A DNA stretch of 11,582 nt from an uncultured Clostridia bacterium (GTDB lineage Bacteria; Bacillota; Clostridia; Oscillospirales; CAG-272): positions 1-11,582 of the forward strand of contig CALYSG010000048.1 of the NCBI GenBank assembly GCA_945485605.1, in the 5' to 3' direction. A program made the position numbers and the translations under genes. The notes under the pieces were generated by a model. It was not told the DNA's origin. It was given only the letters and a program-made list of their open reading frames with translations, and ran no database searches. This document shows positions 1-7,015 of this stretch, one piece after another (the stretch's first letter is position 1; every line of letters begins with the position of its first letter).

Positions 1-1104
1 GCTAAGCTCTATTTTGTCGATGCAATGGGTGCTATGGCACTCGGTCTCTTCGCCTCTCTTCTGATCGGTACGATTTTCAAAACGATCGGAGAACGGGTTC
101 CTTATCTTGAATTTTTCAAGACAGTAGCCGGATTTGCACAGGGTGCAACCGGAATGGCAATAGGCGTTGCCATAGCTCTGAAGCTGAAAATGCCCCCGCT
201 CGTAGTTTTCTCATGCGCAACCGTCGGAAGCATTGCAAATGCCATGGGCGCAATAATCGACGGAGGAAAGATCGTATCATGGGCGGCAACGGCGGAAACC
301 GCAAAGGGCACGAGCGGAGTTTTCAACTCTGCCGGTCCCGCAGGAGCGTTTTTTGCGGTGATCATTGCCTGCGAGATAGGTAAGCTCGTTTCGCAGAAAA
401 CAAAAGTCGACATTCTCGTAACACCGACGGTGACGATACTTACGGGCTTTGCCGCATCGTGGCTCATCTGCCCGCTTATATCGTACGTTATGTATTATCT
501 CGGAGTCTTCATCAACACGGCAACCGGATTTGCACCTGTTCTTATGGGTATCGTGATATCGGTCGTCGTCGGAATGATACTAACGCTTCCCATCTCGAGT
601 GCCGCGATATGCAGTATGGTGTTTTCTTCTCAGGCAATAGCTGCTGCAATAGAATCTCAGGGCAACGCTGACGGACTCCTTCTTGCCGGAGGAGCCGCCG
701 CCGTGGGTTGCTGTGCACAGATGGTCGGCTTTGCCGTAATGTCATTCAAGGAAAACAGATGGGGCGGTCTTGTATCGCAGGGACTCGGTACCTCTATGCT
801 GCAGATGGGTAACATAATCAAAAATCCCCGCATATGGATCCCTCCCACGCTTGCCGCAGCGATCGCAGGTCCGCTTTCAACTACTGTCTTTAAGCTCAAA
901 TGCACGGGCGTTTCTGCCGGAATGGGGACCTGCGGACTTGTAGGACCTATCGGGATCTTCAGCGATACAGGCAACAACGCCATGATGTGGATCGGAATGA
1001 TACTTCTCTGCGTCGTCCTACCCGCCGCCATATCTTTTGGCGTCGGACAGCTCTTCCGTAAGATCGGCTGGATAAAGGAGAACGACCTTAAGCTCGATCA
1101 GTAA
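1..1104 (+). CDS. PTS EIIC-like membrane transporter (PTS_EIIC_2 family), 5' end cut by the window
   Basis: Polytopic membrane protein resembling the PTS_EIIC_2 type of phosphotransferase-system IIC component, which would carry a sugar-like substrate across the membrane. The reading frame is open from base 1, giving 367 visible residues before TAA at 1102-1104. An in-frame ATG lies at 25, but the eight codons before it (AKLYFVDA) run smoothly into the family-like AMGAMALGLFASLLIGTIFK, so the true start is probably just upstream. The chain is almost all hydrophobic Gly/Ala-rich segments with short loops and few charges, and ends in a basic/acidic cytosolic tail. No EIIA or EIIB domain is fused to it and none follows. 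A flavin reductase-family gene starts 21 bp downstream, so the two are probably co-transcribed. The substrate cannot be told. Family assignment is by recognition of sequence character and could be wrong in detail; the integral membrane nature is clear. Confidence 0.75.
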   Translation, partial: AKLYFVDAMGAMALGLFASLLIGTIFKTIGERVPYLEFFKTVAGFAQGATGMAIGVAIALKLKMPPLVVFSCATVGSIANAMGAIIDGGKIVSWAATAETAKGTSGVFNSAGPAGAFFAVIIACEIGKLVSQKTKVDILVTPTVTILTGFAASWLICPLISYVMYYLGVFINTATGFAPVLMGIVISVVVGMILTLPISSAAICSMVFSSQAIAAAIESQGNADGLLLAGGAAAVGCCAQMVGFAVMSFKENRWGGLVSQGLGTSMLQMGNIIKNPRIWIPPTLAAAIAGPLSTTVFKLKCTGVSAGMGTCGLVGPIGIFSDTGNNAMMWIGMILLCVVLPAAISFGVGQLFRKIGWIKENDLKLDQ

Positions 1105-1110
1105 TCTTTC

Positions 1111-1117
1111 AAGGAGG
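1111..1117 (+). promoter_or_regulatory. Shine-Dalgarno site of the flavin reductase gene
   Basis: AAGGAGG, a full match to the anti-Shine-Dalgarno complement, 8 bases before the ATG at 1126. It fixes the start and rules out the second ATG (residue 5) as the main one. Confidence 0.85.
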
Positions 1118-1125
1118 ACAAAAAA

Positions 1126-1686
1126 ATGAGAAAGAACATGGGTGCAAAACCGCTCACCTATCCTCAGCCGGTATTTATCCTTGCCGCCTACGGAGACGAC
1201 ATGACACCCTGCGCCATGAATGCCGCGTGGGGCGGAATAAGCGACGACACCGAGATTTCATTGTGCATCAGCGCGGGGCACAAAACGACGAAGAATATCC
1301 TTGCCCGCAAGGCATTCACCGTAAGCATGGCAGATGCCGCTCATGTTGCCGAGTGCGACTATGTGGGACTCGTTTCGGGCAATTCGGTCCCCGACAAATT
1401 CTCTAAGGCGGGTTTCCATGCCGTAAAGTCCGATTTTGTCGACGCGCCGCTTATTGAAGAGCTGCCCGTTGCCGTCGAATGCAAACTCAAGAGCTACGAT
1501 CCCGAAAGCTGCCGCCTTGTCGGTGAGATAGTCAATGTAAGCGTTGACGAAAAGGTGCTTGACGAAAACGGAAAGGTGAAAACCTCAAAGGTTCGCCCGA
1601 TAACCTTCGATCCCTTCAACAATGAATATGTAGTCCTCGGCGAGACAGTCGGAAAAGCCTTTCACGACGGGAAAAAGATAAAATAG
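1126..1686 (+). CDS. Flavin reductase-like (flavoredoxin-type) FMN-binding protein
   Basis: A 186-residue soluble protein of the flavin reductase-like family, whose members bind FMN in a split-barrel fold and move electrons between NAD(P)H, flavin and partner proteins. Family-like elements are the N-terminal strand with PCAMNAAWGG (residues 28-37, the usual position of the flavin-contacting TxxW-type segment), DYVGLVSG (78-85) followed by a DKF..AG helix, and the late strand GEIVNVSVDE (133-142). There is no signal peptide or membrane segment, so it should act in the cytoplasm. The start is well supported: AAGGAGG at 1111-1117 lies 8 bases before the ATG. It follows the EIIC-like gene by 21 bp and is followed by the strong hairpin at 1725-1767, so it closes this transcription unit. 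The physiological substrate is unknown. Confidence 0.85.
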   Translation: MRKNMGAKPLTYPQPVFILAAYGDDMTPCAMNAAWGGISDDTEISLCISAGHKTTKNILARKAFTVSMADAAHVAECDYVGLVSGNSVPDKFSKAGFHAVKSDFVDAPLIEELPVAVECKLKSYDPESCRLVGEIVNVSVDEKVLDENGKVKTSKVRPITFDPFNNEYVVLGETVGKAFHDGKKIK

Positions 1687-1724
1687 TTTTCAATCCGAAT
1701 CATACTGATAGGTGATTATTTAAA

Positions 1725-1767
1725 TTTAAAACAGCCTCTGCGCATTTTGCGCGGAGGCTGTTTTAAA
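1725..1767. terminator. Bidirectional intrinsic terminator between convergent genes
   Basis: An inverted repeat of 19 bp per arm (1725-1743 and 1749-1767) around the 5-base loop ATTTT. The only non-Watson-Crick position is one T/G pair. The G+C-rich core (CAGCCTC/GAGGCTG plus GCGC) is flanked by A-run and T-run ends, so either strand gives a stem followed by T residues. It sits 38 bases after the stop of the flavin reductase gene and 9 bases after the infB stop on the other strand, exactly where one terminator would serve both convergent units. Confidence 0.92.
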
Positions 1768-1776
1768 GTATCTGTT

Positions 1777-4725
1777 TTACTGTTCTATCTCTTCCATATA
1801 GAAGGCTTCGAGAATATCCCCGACCTTGATGTCGTTGAACTTATCAAGACCTATGCCGCATTCGTAACCGGCGGCAACCTCGCGCACATCGTCCTTGAAT
1901 CTTCTGAGCGAGGAGATCTTATCCTCGAATATGACCTTGCTGTCGCGGAGGACGCGGATCTGATTGTTGCGTCCGACCTTTCCGTCCTGAACATACGATC
2001 CGGCGATCGTGCCGACATTCGGCACATGGATCGTCTGTCTGACTTCTGCGTGACCGTTTATGACCTCGCGGTACTTCGGGGCAAGCATTCCCTTCATAGC
2101 CGCCGTGATCTCTTCGATACAGCTGTAAATTACGCGGTAGGTGCGTATCTCGACGCTCTGACGCTCCGCGCTGTCAAGCGCCGCCTTGTCGGGGCGGACG
2201 TTGAAGCCGACGATTATCGCGTTCGAGACTGCGGCGAGCATAACATCGCCCTCGGTAACTCCGCCCGCAGCTGCGTGAATAACATTGACCTTTACCTCTT
2301 CGTTTGAGAGTTTCTCGAGAGAGAGTCTTACAGCCTCTGCGGAGCCCATAACATCTGCCTTTACAATAATGTTGAGAGACTTGACGCCCTCTGCCATCTG
2401 CGCAAAGAGGTCATTGAGGCTTGCACGGCTGTTTGCCTTGAATTCGGCTTCCTTCGCGCTCGTTTTTCTGCGTTCCGCAAGTTCACGCGCCATGCGTTCG
2501 TCCTCAACTGCGAGCAGCTCATCGCCCGCGGTAGGCAGGTCGGAAAGACCCGTGACCTCGACAGGAACAGAAGGTCCGGCAGCCTTCACGGTCTTTCCGT
2601 TGTGGTCTGCCATAGAACGGACGCGTCCGACCGAAGTCCCCGCAATGACTATATCTCCGCTTCTGAGTGTACCGTTCTGTACAAGCACGGTGGCAACGGG
2701 ACCTCTGCCCTTATCGAGCCTTGATTCGATTATAATACCCTTGGCACGGCGGTTGGGATTTGCCTTGTATTCCTGAACCTCTGCGATCAGAAGAATGCTC
2801 TCAAGAAGGGTGTCGATACCCGTTTTCGTGAGCGCCGAAACCGGAACGCACATGACATCGCCGCCCCAATCCTCGGGTACGAGGTCGTATTTTGTAAGCT
2901 CCTGCTTGATGCCCTCCGGATTAGCACCGGGCTTATCCATCTTGTTGATGGCAACGATTATCTGAACTCCCGCTGCCTTCGCATGATTTATAGCCTCTAC
3001 TGTCTGAGGCATAACACCGTCATCGGCGGCAACGACGAGGATCGCAATATCCGTTGCCTGTGCACCCCTTGCACGCATTGCGGTGAATGCCTCGTGTCCC
3101 GGGGTGTCAAGGAAGGTAATATCCTTACCGTTGATATTGACTCTGTAAGCGCCTATGTGCTGGGTAATACCTCCCGCCTCGCCTGATGTTACGTTCGTGT
3201 GTCTTATTGCGTCAAGCAGTGAGGTCTTTCCGTGGTCGACGTGTCCCATAACGCAAACGACCGGGGCACGCTCGACGAGCTTATCGGGATCATCCTCTGT
3301 CTGATCGAAGAGCTTATCCTCTATCGTAACAACTACTTCTTTGCTGACCTCTGCACCGAGCTCGTCGGCTACGAAGTACGCGGTATCATAGTCTATTACC
3401 TCGTTGACCGATGCCATCATTCCCATCATCATAAGTTTCTTAACGACCTCACCGGCAGTGACCTTGAGTCTCTGTGCGAGTTCACCGACAGTTATCTCGT
3501 CGGGAATGGTGATCTTAAGCGGCTGTTTCTTGACGGGAGCCGCCGGCTTTTTTGCCTGCTTTGAGCCCTTTCCGTCCTTCGCCGTAGGCATCCGGTTGCC
3601 GCCGACATTCTTCTGCGGCATCGCACGGTTGCTTCCGACGGATTTTCTTACCTTGGTATTTCCGCCCTTGACATCGCGCACCGAATCGGGCACGAAATTG
3701 TCAAGGCGTTCATCGTATTTTGAAAGATCGACCGACGATCCGCGGGTATCGACGATCCTTGCGGCACCGTGCTTCTGCTGAGACACGGTCCCCTTCGGGG
3801 TCTGAGAGCGGACTATTATTGTAGGCTGGAATTTCTCTCGAACAACGCGCTGACCGTTGCCGTCACCTTTATCCATGTTAGGACGCTGTCCCTGCGGACG
3901 TCCGCCTTGCTGACCGTACTGAGGACGATTGCCCTGCTGCTGATTTCCGCCCTGCTGACCGTACTGCGGGCGACCTCCCTGCGTTTGCTGACCGTTCTGC
4001 TGGTACTGCGGTCTTTGCTGATACTGCTGAGCATTACCGTTCTGCGGTCTCTGCGCCTGCTGAGAACCGTAAGACTGACCGTTATTCTGGGGGCGACCGT
4101 CTCCCTGACGGAACTGCGACTGCTGAGGTCTCACCTGCTGCTGACCGTACTGTCCCTGCTGACGGCTCTGTGGTTGAGGCGAAGTCTCGGCTTTTCTTAC
4201 GGGCTGAGGATTCTCCTGCGTTTTTGCAACGGGCTGAGACGCAACAGGCTTCTGAACGGGTTTAGGCTGAGGCTGAGGCTGAGGCACCTGTGCCTTCTGC
4301 TGAGCCGGCTTTTCAACGGTTTTTTCGGCAGCCTTTGCCACCGGTTTCGGAGCCTCCGGCTCGGCAGCCTTAGGCTTCGGTTCCTGCACATCAGGTCCCG
4401 CTTTTTCAGTGACAGCGGGTGCTGCGGAGGGCTTCGTTTCCGCTGTCACGGTCGTTTTGACATCCTCCGCCGACGCCGGAGCTTTCTTCTCTTCTTTCTT
4501 TTTCAGAACCGAAGGAATATATGTCACTCCGTCAATATATTCGTCTATCCCGACGATCTGATGCTTTTTCGTCAGCAGATCCAAGAGAAGATTGAACTCA
4601 CCCGGTTCGAGGTTTTTCTGAGTTTTCAACTCCACTCCCGCCCCGGACATAAGTTCCACCATTTCTTTCGCCTTGATATTGAGATCCTTTGCCAGTTGAT
4701 TGACCTTGTACTGAATCTGAGCCAT
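1777..4725 (-). CDS. infB: Translation initiation factor IF-2
   Basis: The GTPase that places initiator fMet-tRNA on the 30S subunit and promotes 50S joining. Order of parts in the 982 residues: IF2_N-type helical domain (about 1-52); a long disordered linker (about 75-400), Ala/Pro/Lys-rich at first and then Gln/Gly/Arg/Tyr-rich (about 143-290); a second IF2_N domain (about 402-458); the G domain with G1 GHVDHGKT (494-501), G2 GGITQHIGAY (518-527), G3 DTPGH (540-544), G4 NKMD (594-597) and G5 SAL (630-632); then the beta-barrel domain II, domain III and the C-terminal fMet-tRNA-binding barrel to residue 982. All GTPase motifs are intact. At 982 residues it is clearly longer than the roughly 700-900 usual for the family, and the linker explains the excess. 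AAGGAG lies 6 bases before the ATG. It is the last gene of its operon, 31 bp after ylxQ and 9 bases before the terminator, and no rbfA follows. Confidence 0.98.
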   Translation of the reverse strand: MAQIQYKVNQLAKDLNIKAKEMVELMSGAGVELKTQKNLEPGEFNLLLDLLTKKHQIVGIDEYIDGVTYIPSVLKKKEEKKAPASAEDVKTTVTAETKPSAAPAVTEKAGPDVQEPKPKAAEPEAPKPVAKAAEKTVEKPAQQKAQVPQPQPQPKPVQKPVASQPVAKTQENPQPVRKAETSPQPQSRQQGQYGQQQVRPQQSQFRQGDGRPQNNGQSYGSQQAQRPQNGNAQQYQQRPQYQQNGQQTQGGRPQYGQQGGNQQQGNRPQYGQQGGRPQGQRPNMDKGDGNGQRVVREKFQPTIIVRSQTPKGTVSQQKHGAARIVDTRGSSVDLSKYDERLDNFVPDSVRDVKGGNTKVRKSVGSNRAMPQKNVGGNRMPTAKDGKGSKQAKKPAAPVKKQPLKITIPDEITVGELAQRLKVTAGEVVKKLMMMGMMASVNEVIDYDTAYFVADELGAEVSKEVVVTIEDKLFDQTEDDPDKLVERAPVVCVMGHVDHGKTSLLDAIRHTNVTSGEAGGITQHIGAYRVNINGKDITFLDTPGHEAFTAMRARGAQATDIAILVVAADDGVMPQTVEAINHAKAAGVQIIVAINKMDKPGANPEGIKQELTKYDLVPEDWGGDVMCVPVSALTKTGIDTLLESILLIAEVQEYKANPNRRAKGIIIESRLDKGRGPVATVLVQNGTLRSGDIVIAGTSVGRVRSMADHNGKTVKAAGPSVPVEVTGLSDLPTAGDELLAVEDERMARELAERRKTSAKEAEFKANSRASLNDLFAQMAEGVKSLNIIVKADVMGSAEAVRLSLEKLSNEEVKVNVIHAAAGGVTEGDVMLAAVSNAIIVGFNVRPDKAALDSAERQSVEIRTYRVIYSCIEEITAAMKGMLAPKYREVINGHAEVRQTIHVPNVGTIAGSYVQDGKVGRNNQIRVLRDSKVIFEDKISSLRRFKDDVREVAAGYECGIGLDKFNDIKVGDILEAFYMEEIEQ
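3901..3972 (-). repeat. Direct repeat inside infB encoding RPQYGQQGG twice
   Basis: Two 27-base copies at 3946-3972 and 3901-3927, 45 bases apart start to start, match at 24 of 27 positions. Both encode RPQYGQQGG (residues 252-260 and 267-275 of IF-2). They are the clearest part of a wider low-complexity tract (about 3856-4300) built on CAG/CAA, GGC and TAC codons. It looks like expansion of a disordered linker by repeat slippage or duplication. The reading frame is kept. Confidence 0.85.
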
Positions 4726-4756
4726 ATATTCTCCTTGCTCCTATAAAATAAAATAC

Positions 4757-5098
4757 TTACTGAATATTTCCGTTATCCGCCGGCAACTTGCGAAGCACGG
4801 CGTCCAGCAGTCCCGTGTCGGTTATTCCGACTGCGGCAATCGGCTTTTTCTTTCCGACCGCATACCCGAGGCTGAGCGCATCCGCCTCGATCACATAATG
4901 CTTTATTCCGTAATATGCGCACCTGTCACTGAGACGTTTTGTCGTGTTAGCCGAGTTGCCGGAAGCCTCTATTACCGCGAGCGGCGGGCATTTTGCGGTA
5001 CGCAGCTCCTCACATATGCGGTCGGTACCGCAGATCAGCTTACCCGCTTTCGCGCAAATGCCTATTACCGAAAGCAGTCTACGGCTATCACCGTTCAT
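4757..5098 (-). CDS. ylxQ: L7Ae/L30e-family RNA-binding protein YlxQ
   Basis: Small protein (113 residues) of the L7Ae/L30e family, which binds kink-turn RNA; the exact role of YlxQ is not settled. Family-like features are the opening RLLSVIGICAKAGKLICGTD (residues 6-25), the strand plus RNA-contact loop AVIEASGNSANTTKRL (41-56), and CAYYGIKHYVIE followed by the LGYAVGKKK segment (78-85). The frame stays open upstream to an ATG at 5254, but the first 52 residues of that longer version lie inside ylxR and do not resemble the family. I therefore place the start at ATG 5098. The codon just before it is GTG (5101), also possible, since GGGAG lies 7 bases before the GTG and 10 before the ATG. The gene overlaps the ylxR end by 11 bases, which suggests translational coupling. 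infB starts 31 bp downstream. Confidence 0.88.
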   Translation of the reverse strand: MNGDSRRLLSVIGICAKAGKLICGTDRICEELRTAKCPPLAVIEASGNSANTTKRLSDRCAYYGIKHYVIEADALSLGYAVGKKKPIAAVGITDTGLLDAVLRKLPADNGNIQ

Positions 5099-5378
5099 CA
5101 CAGTCAAGCTCCCTTTCAAGCCTTTCGTACACCTCGTCGGGTATCCGGACCGAAAGGTTTTTTTCAAGTCTTCGGCTTTTTTTCGCCTTTGCAAGGCAAG
5201 CGGAAGCTTTGCATATATAAGCCCCACGCCCCGGTTTTTTCCCGGTAGCGTCAAGTGAAATTTCTCCGTTGGGGTCTCTGACGATCCTTATCAGTTCGGA
5301 CTTTGGGCGGTGAGCCGAACAGCCGATGCACTGACGTTCCGGGATCTTTCTGACCCTCGGTGATACCTCGTTAGCCAT
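5088..5378 (-). CDS. rnpM: YlxR-family protein (RNase P modulator RnpM)
   Basis: A 96-residue basic protein of the YlxR (DUF448) family, an RNA-binding fold encoded between nusA and ylxQ in many Firmicutes and reported in Bacillus subtilis to modulate RNase P (RnpM). Family signatures are PERQCIGC (residues 13-20), the following KSELIRIVRD strand, and the KKPGRGAYIC motif (47-56). Four cysteines form two pairs (C17/C20 and C56/C61), an arrangement that could bind a metal; this is inference. Its ATG (5376-5378) directly abuts the nusA TAA (5379-5381) with no spacer and only a weak GGA upstream, so it probably depends on ribosomes finishing nusA. Its end overlaps the ylxQ start. Confidence 0.93.
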   Translation of the reverse strand: MANEVSPRVRKIPERQCIGCSAHRPKSELIRIVRDPNGEISLDATGKKPGRGAYICKASACLAKAKKSRRLEKNLSVRIPDEVYERLERELDCDER

Positions 5379-6404
5379 TTATTCCGACTTTATATCGATC
5401 TTGCACCCGGTAAGGCGCGCGGCAAGACGGGCGTTCTGCCCCTCCTTACCGATTGCGAGCGAAAGCTGATCTTCGTCAACAATGACACGGCAGGATCTCT
5501 CCGCAACGACAGTTACCGAATTAACGGTTGCCGGGGCAAGTGCCGCGGCAACGAATGTTTCAAGATCGTCGCTGTATTTGATAATGTCTATCTTCTCGCC
5601 GCGAAGTTCCTCAACAATACCCGCGATTCTCATTCCGTGATTACCGATGCAGGCTCCGATAGGATCGACATCCTCATCTCTTGAGTAAACAGCGATCTTC
5701 GTTCTTGAACCTGCCTCACGGGCAACGTTCTTTATTATTACGGTTCCGTCACCTATCTCGGGGACCTCAAGCTCAAACATACGCCTCACAAGTCCGGGGT
5801 GGACGCGCGAAAGTGTCACGAGCGGTCCGCGGCTTTCCTTGTTTACTTCAATAACGTAGACCTTGACTTTTTCACCGTAAGTAAATTCCTCGCCGGGTAT
5901 CTGCTCCGACTTAAGAAGAGTCGCATAGCCCGTTCCGGTATCAAGAAGCACATTGCCGTTCTCACGGTCGATCTTGCTGACAGTAGCTGTAATTATCTCC
6001 TCACGCTTGCTCTCGTAAGCCTCCTGAGCCGCACGGCGTTCGCCTTCACGGATGCCCTGAATTATAACCGAAGTAGCTGCCGCCGCGCTGAGCCGACGAA
6101 AGTTCTTGGTCTTTATTTCGGTCTCGTATACCTTACCGATATCATATCTCTTGCTTATTTTCTTCGCGTCCTCAAGTGATATCTCCGCCACGGGGTTTTC
6201 GACGGTTTCGACGACTACCTTCTGCTGATAGACCTTAACGTCTTCTTTGACCGGATCAATAACGACTCTGACGTTTGTGTTATTTCCGTATTCTTTCTTA
6301 TATGCGACGGCGAGAGCAGCCTCGACCTTTTCGAGAAGATATTCTTTAGGTATTCCCTTTTCCTTTTCTATCAGATCAAGCGCCGCAAAAAATTCCTTGT
6401 TCAT
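5379..6404 (-). CDS. nusA: Transcription termination/antitermination factor NusA
   Basis: RNA polymerase-associated factor that modulates pausing, intrinsic termination and antitermination. The 341 residues hold the N-terminal polymerase-binding domain (about 1-125, opening with MNKEFFAALDLIEKEKGIPK), the S1 RNA-binding domain (about 134-200, ending VTLSR), KH1 (about 228-288, with VDPIGACIG and GxxG loop GNHG at 254-257), and KH2 (about 295-341, with IGKEGQNARLAARLTG and GxxG loop GKEG at 319-322). It ends right after KH2 and lacks the acidic repeats of enterobacterial NusA, which is normal for Firmicutes. AAAGGA lies 11 bases before the ATG, a slightly long spacing. It is the second gene of the operon, 33 bp after rimP and abutting rnpM, and may control its own expression through the leader hairpin at 6968-7001. 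Confidence 0.97.
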   Translation of the reverse strand: MNKEFFAALDLIEKEKGIPKEYLLEKVEAALAVAYKKEYGNNTNVRVVIDPVKEDVKVYQQKVVVETVENPVAEISLEDAKKISKRYDIGKVYETEIKTKNFRRLSAAAATSVIIQGIREGERRAAQEAYESKREEIITATVSKIDRENGNVLLDTGTGYATLLKSEQIPGEEFTYGEKVKVYVIEVNKESRGPLVTLSRVHPGLVRRMFELEVPEIGDGTVIIKNVAREAGSRTKIAVYSRDEDVDPIGACIGNHGMRIAGIVEELRGEKIDIIKYSDDLETFVAAALAPATVNSVTVVAERSCRVIVDEDQLSLAIGKEGQNARLAARLTGCKIDIKSE

Positions 6405-6437
6405 TTCAGGGATGTTCCTTTCACGATATATGTTGTA

Positions 6438-6899
6438 TCAATCATCATCAGCAAGCGATAGCTTTGCTATTTTTTTCAGTTCCTCGGTCATCTGAATCCC
6501 GTCGGCAATAACCGTCACATTGTCGTTGCCGAACGCTTCAAGTGTACCGGTATATTCCTTTCTGCCGTCGTCTCCCGCGCTGTACAGCTTTACGCGCACC
6601 TCTTTACCGAGGCACTTTTCTGCCTGCTCCGCATTCTTTATCTGCCTGCCGAGACCGGGAGAGCTGACCTCGAGAAAATAAGATTGGCTGATAGGATCAG
6701 CCTCATCAAGGATAGGGTCTATCTTGCGATGCATCTTTTCACAATCGTCGATAGTTATTCCGCCTTCCTTGTCTATCGTAATGCGAAGGATATTGTTCGC
6801 TCCCTCGCGCACAAACTCGACGTCCCAAAGACCGTATCCAAGCTCTTCAGCCTTCGGTGCGACAAGCTCACGGACCTTCTGAACCGTATTGTTAGCCAT
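6438..6899 (-). CDS. rimP: Ribosome maturation factor RimP
   Basis: Cytoplasmic assembly factor for the 30S subunit, acting early on the S12 region. The 153-residue length is typical. The N-terminal alpha/beta domain carries GYGLWDVEFVREG (21-33) and LRITIDKEGGITIDDCEKMHRKI (38-60), then LEVSSPGLGRQIK (76-88), followed by the C-terminal Sm-like barrel (about 95-150). In most RimP proteins the central motif reads SSPGLDRPL; here Gly replaces Asp at 84 and Gln replaces Pro at 86. GGAG at 6909-6912 (read on the - strand) lies 8-9 bases before the ATG. It is the first gene of the rimP-nusA-rnpM-ylxQ-infB operon, with a promoter and about 110 bases of leader upstream. Confidence 0.95.
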   Translation of the reverse strand: MANNTVQKVRELVAPKAEELGYGLWDVEFVREGANNILRITIDKEGGITIDDCEKMHRKIDPILDEADPISQSYFLEVSSPGLGRQIKNAEQAEKCLGKEVRVKLYSAGDDGRKEYTGTLEAFGNDNVTVIADGIQMTEELKKIAKLSLADDD

Positions 6900-6929
6900 C
6901 TGATTATCTCCAAAAAAACAAATTTAGTT

Positions 6930-6958
6930 CCGGAAAAGGCACGGATGCCGGTTTCCGG
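6930..6958 (-). promoter_or_regulatory. Second stem-loop in the rimP leader
   Basis: On the - strand, CCGGAAA (6952-6958) pairs with TTTCCGG (6930-6936), and inside it GGCA pairs with TGCC around a TCCG loop, with a small internal bulge. It lies between the terminator-like hairpin and the rimP ribosome binding site. It is not followed by a T-run, so it is not a terminator. It may stabilise the leader, take part in alternative folding or simply be chance structure. It does not visibly overlap the upstream hairpin. Confidence 0.45.
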
Positions 6959-6967
6959 GTATTATTT

Positions 6968-7001
6968 AAAAACTTGAGAGTGGACCGTCGCCCACTCTCA
7001 A
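6968..7001 (-). terminator. Terminator-like hairpin in the rimP-nusA leader (candidate attenuator)
   Basis: Read on the - strand, TTGAGAGTGG (6992-7001) pairs perfectly with CCACTCTCAA (6974-6983). The 8-base loop can add a G-T and a C-G pair to leave a GACG tetraloop. The stem is followed by one G and then five T (6968-6972). It lies just downstream of the predicted transcription start (about 7009), before any gene, so a terminator here would reduce operon expression rather than end a gene. The nusA operon of B. subtilis is reported to be autoregulated by NusA-dependent termination in its leader, and the imperfect T-run here is the kind of site expected to need NusA. Function is inferred from structure and position. 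Confidence 0.7.
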
Positions 7002-7015
7002 ACTCTTTCATAAGC

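Noticed and set aside
102..467. Open frame on the - strand opposite the EIIC-like gene
   Set aside because: Antisense to a well-formed membrane protein gene with no start signal; a shadow frame.
1747..2307. A 186-codon open frame on the + strand opposite the 3' end of infB
   Set aside because: It starts inside the terminator hairpin and mirrors the conserved C-terminal domain of IF-2; a shadow frame.
4251..4300. Short GGCTGA-type tandem units that could suggest a CRISPR or satellite repeat
   Set aside because: They are QP codon repeats within IF-2 (residues about 145-158), in frame, with no spacers between them.
3769..4746. A 325-codon open frame on the + strand, rich in Leu and Arg
   Set aside because: It lies wholly antisense to infB and exists because the Gln/Pro-rich linker codons read as Leu/Arg without stops on the other strand. 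It has no ribosome site and no family resemblance.
5099..5254. Upstream in-frame extension of ylxQ to an ATG at 5254
   Set aside because: These 52 codons lie inside rnpM and are unlike the L7Ae family; the family-like sequence begins right at ATG 5098.
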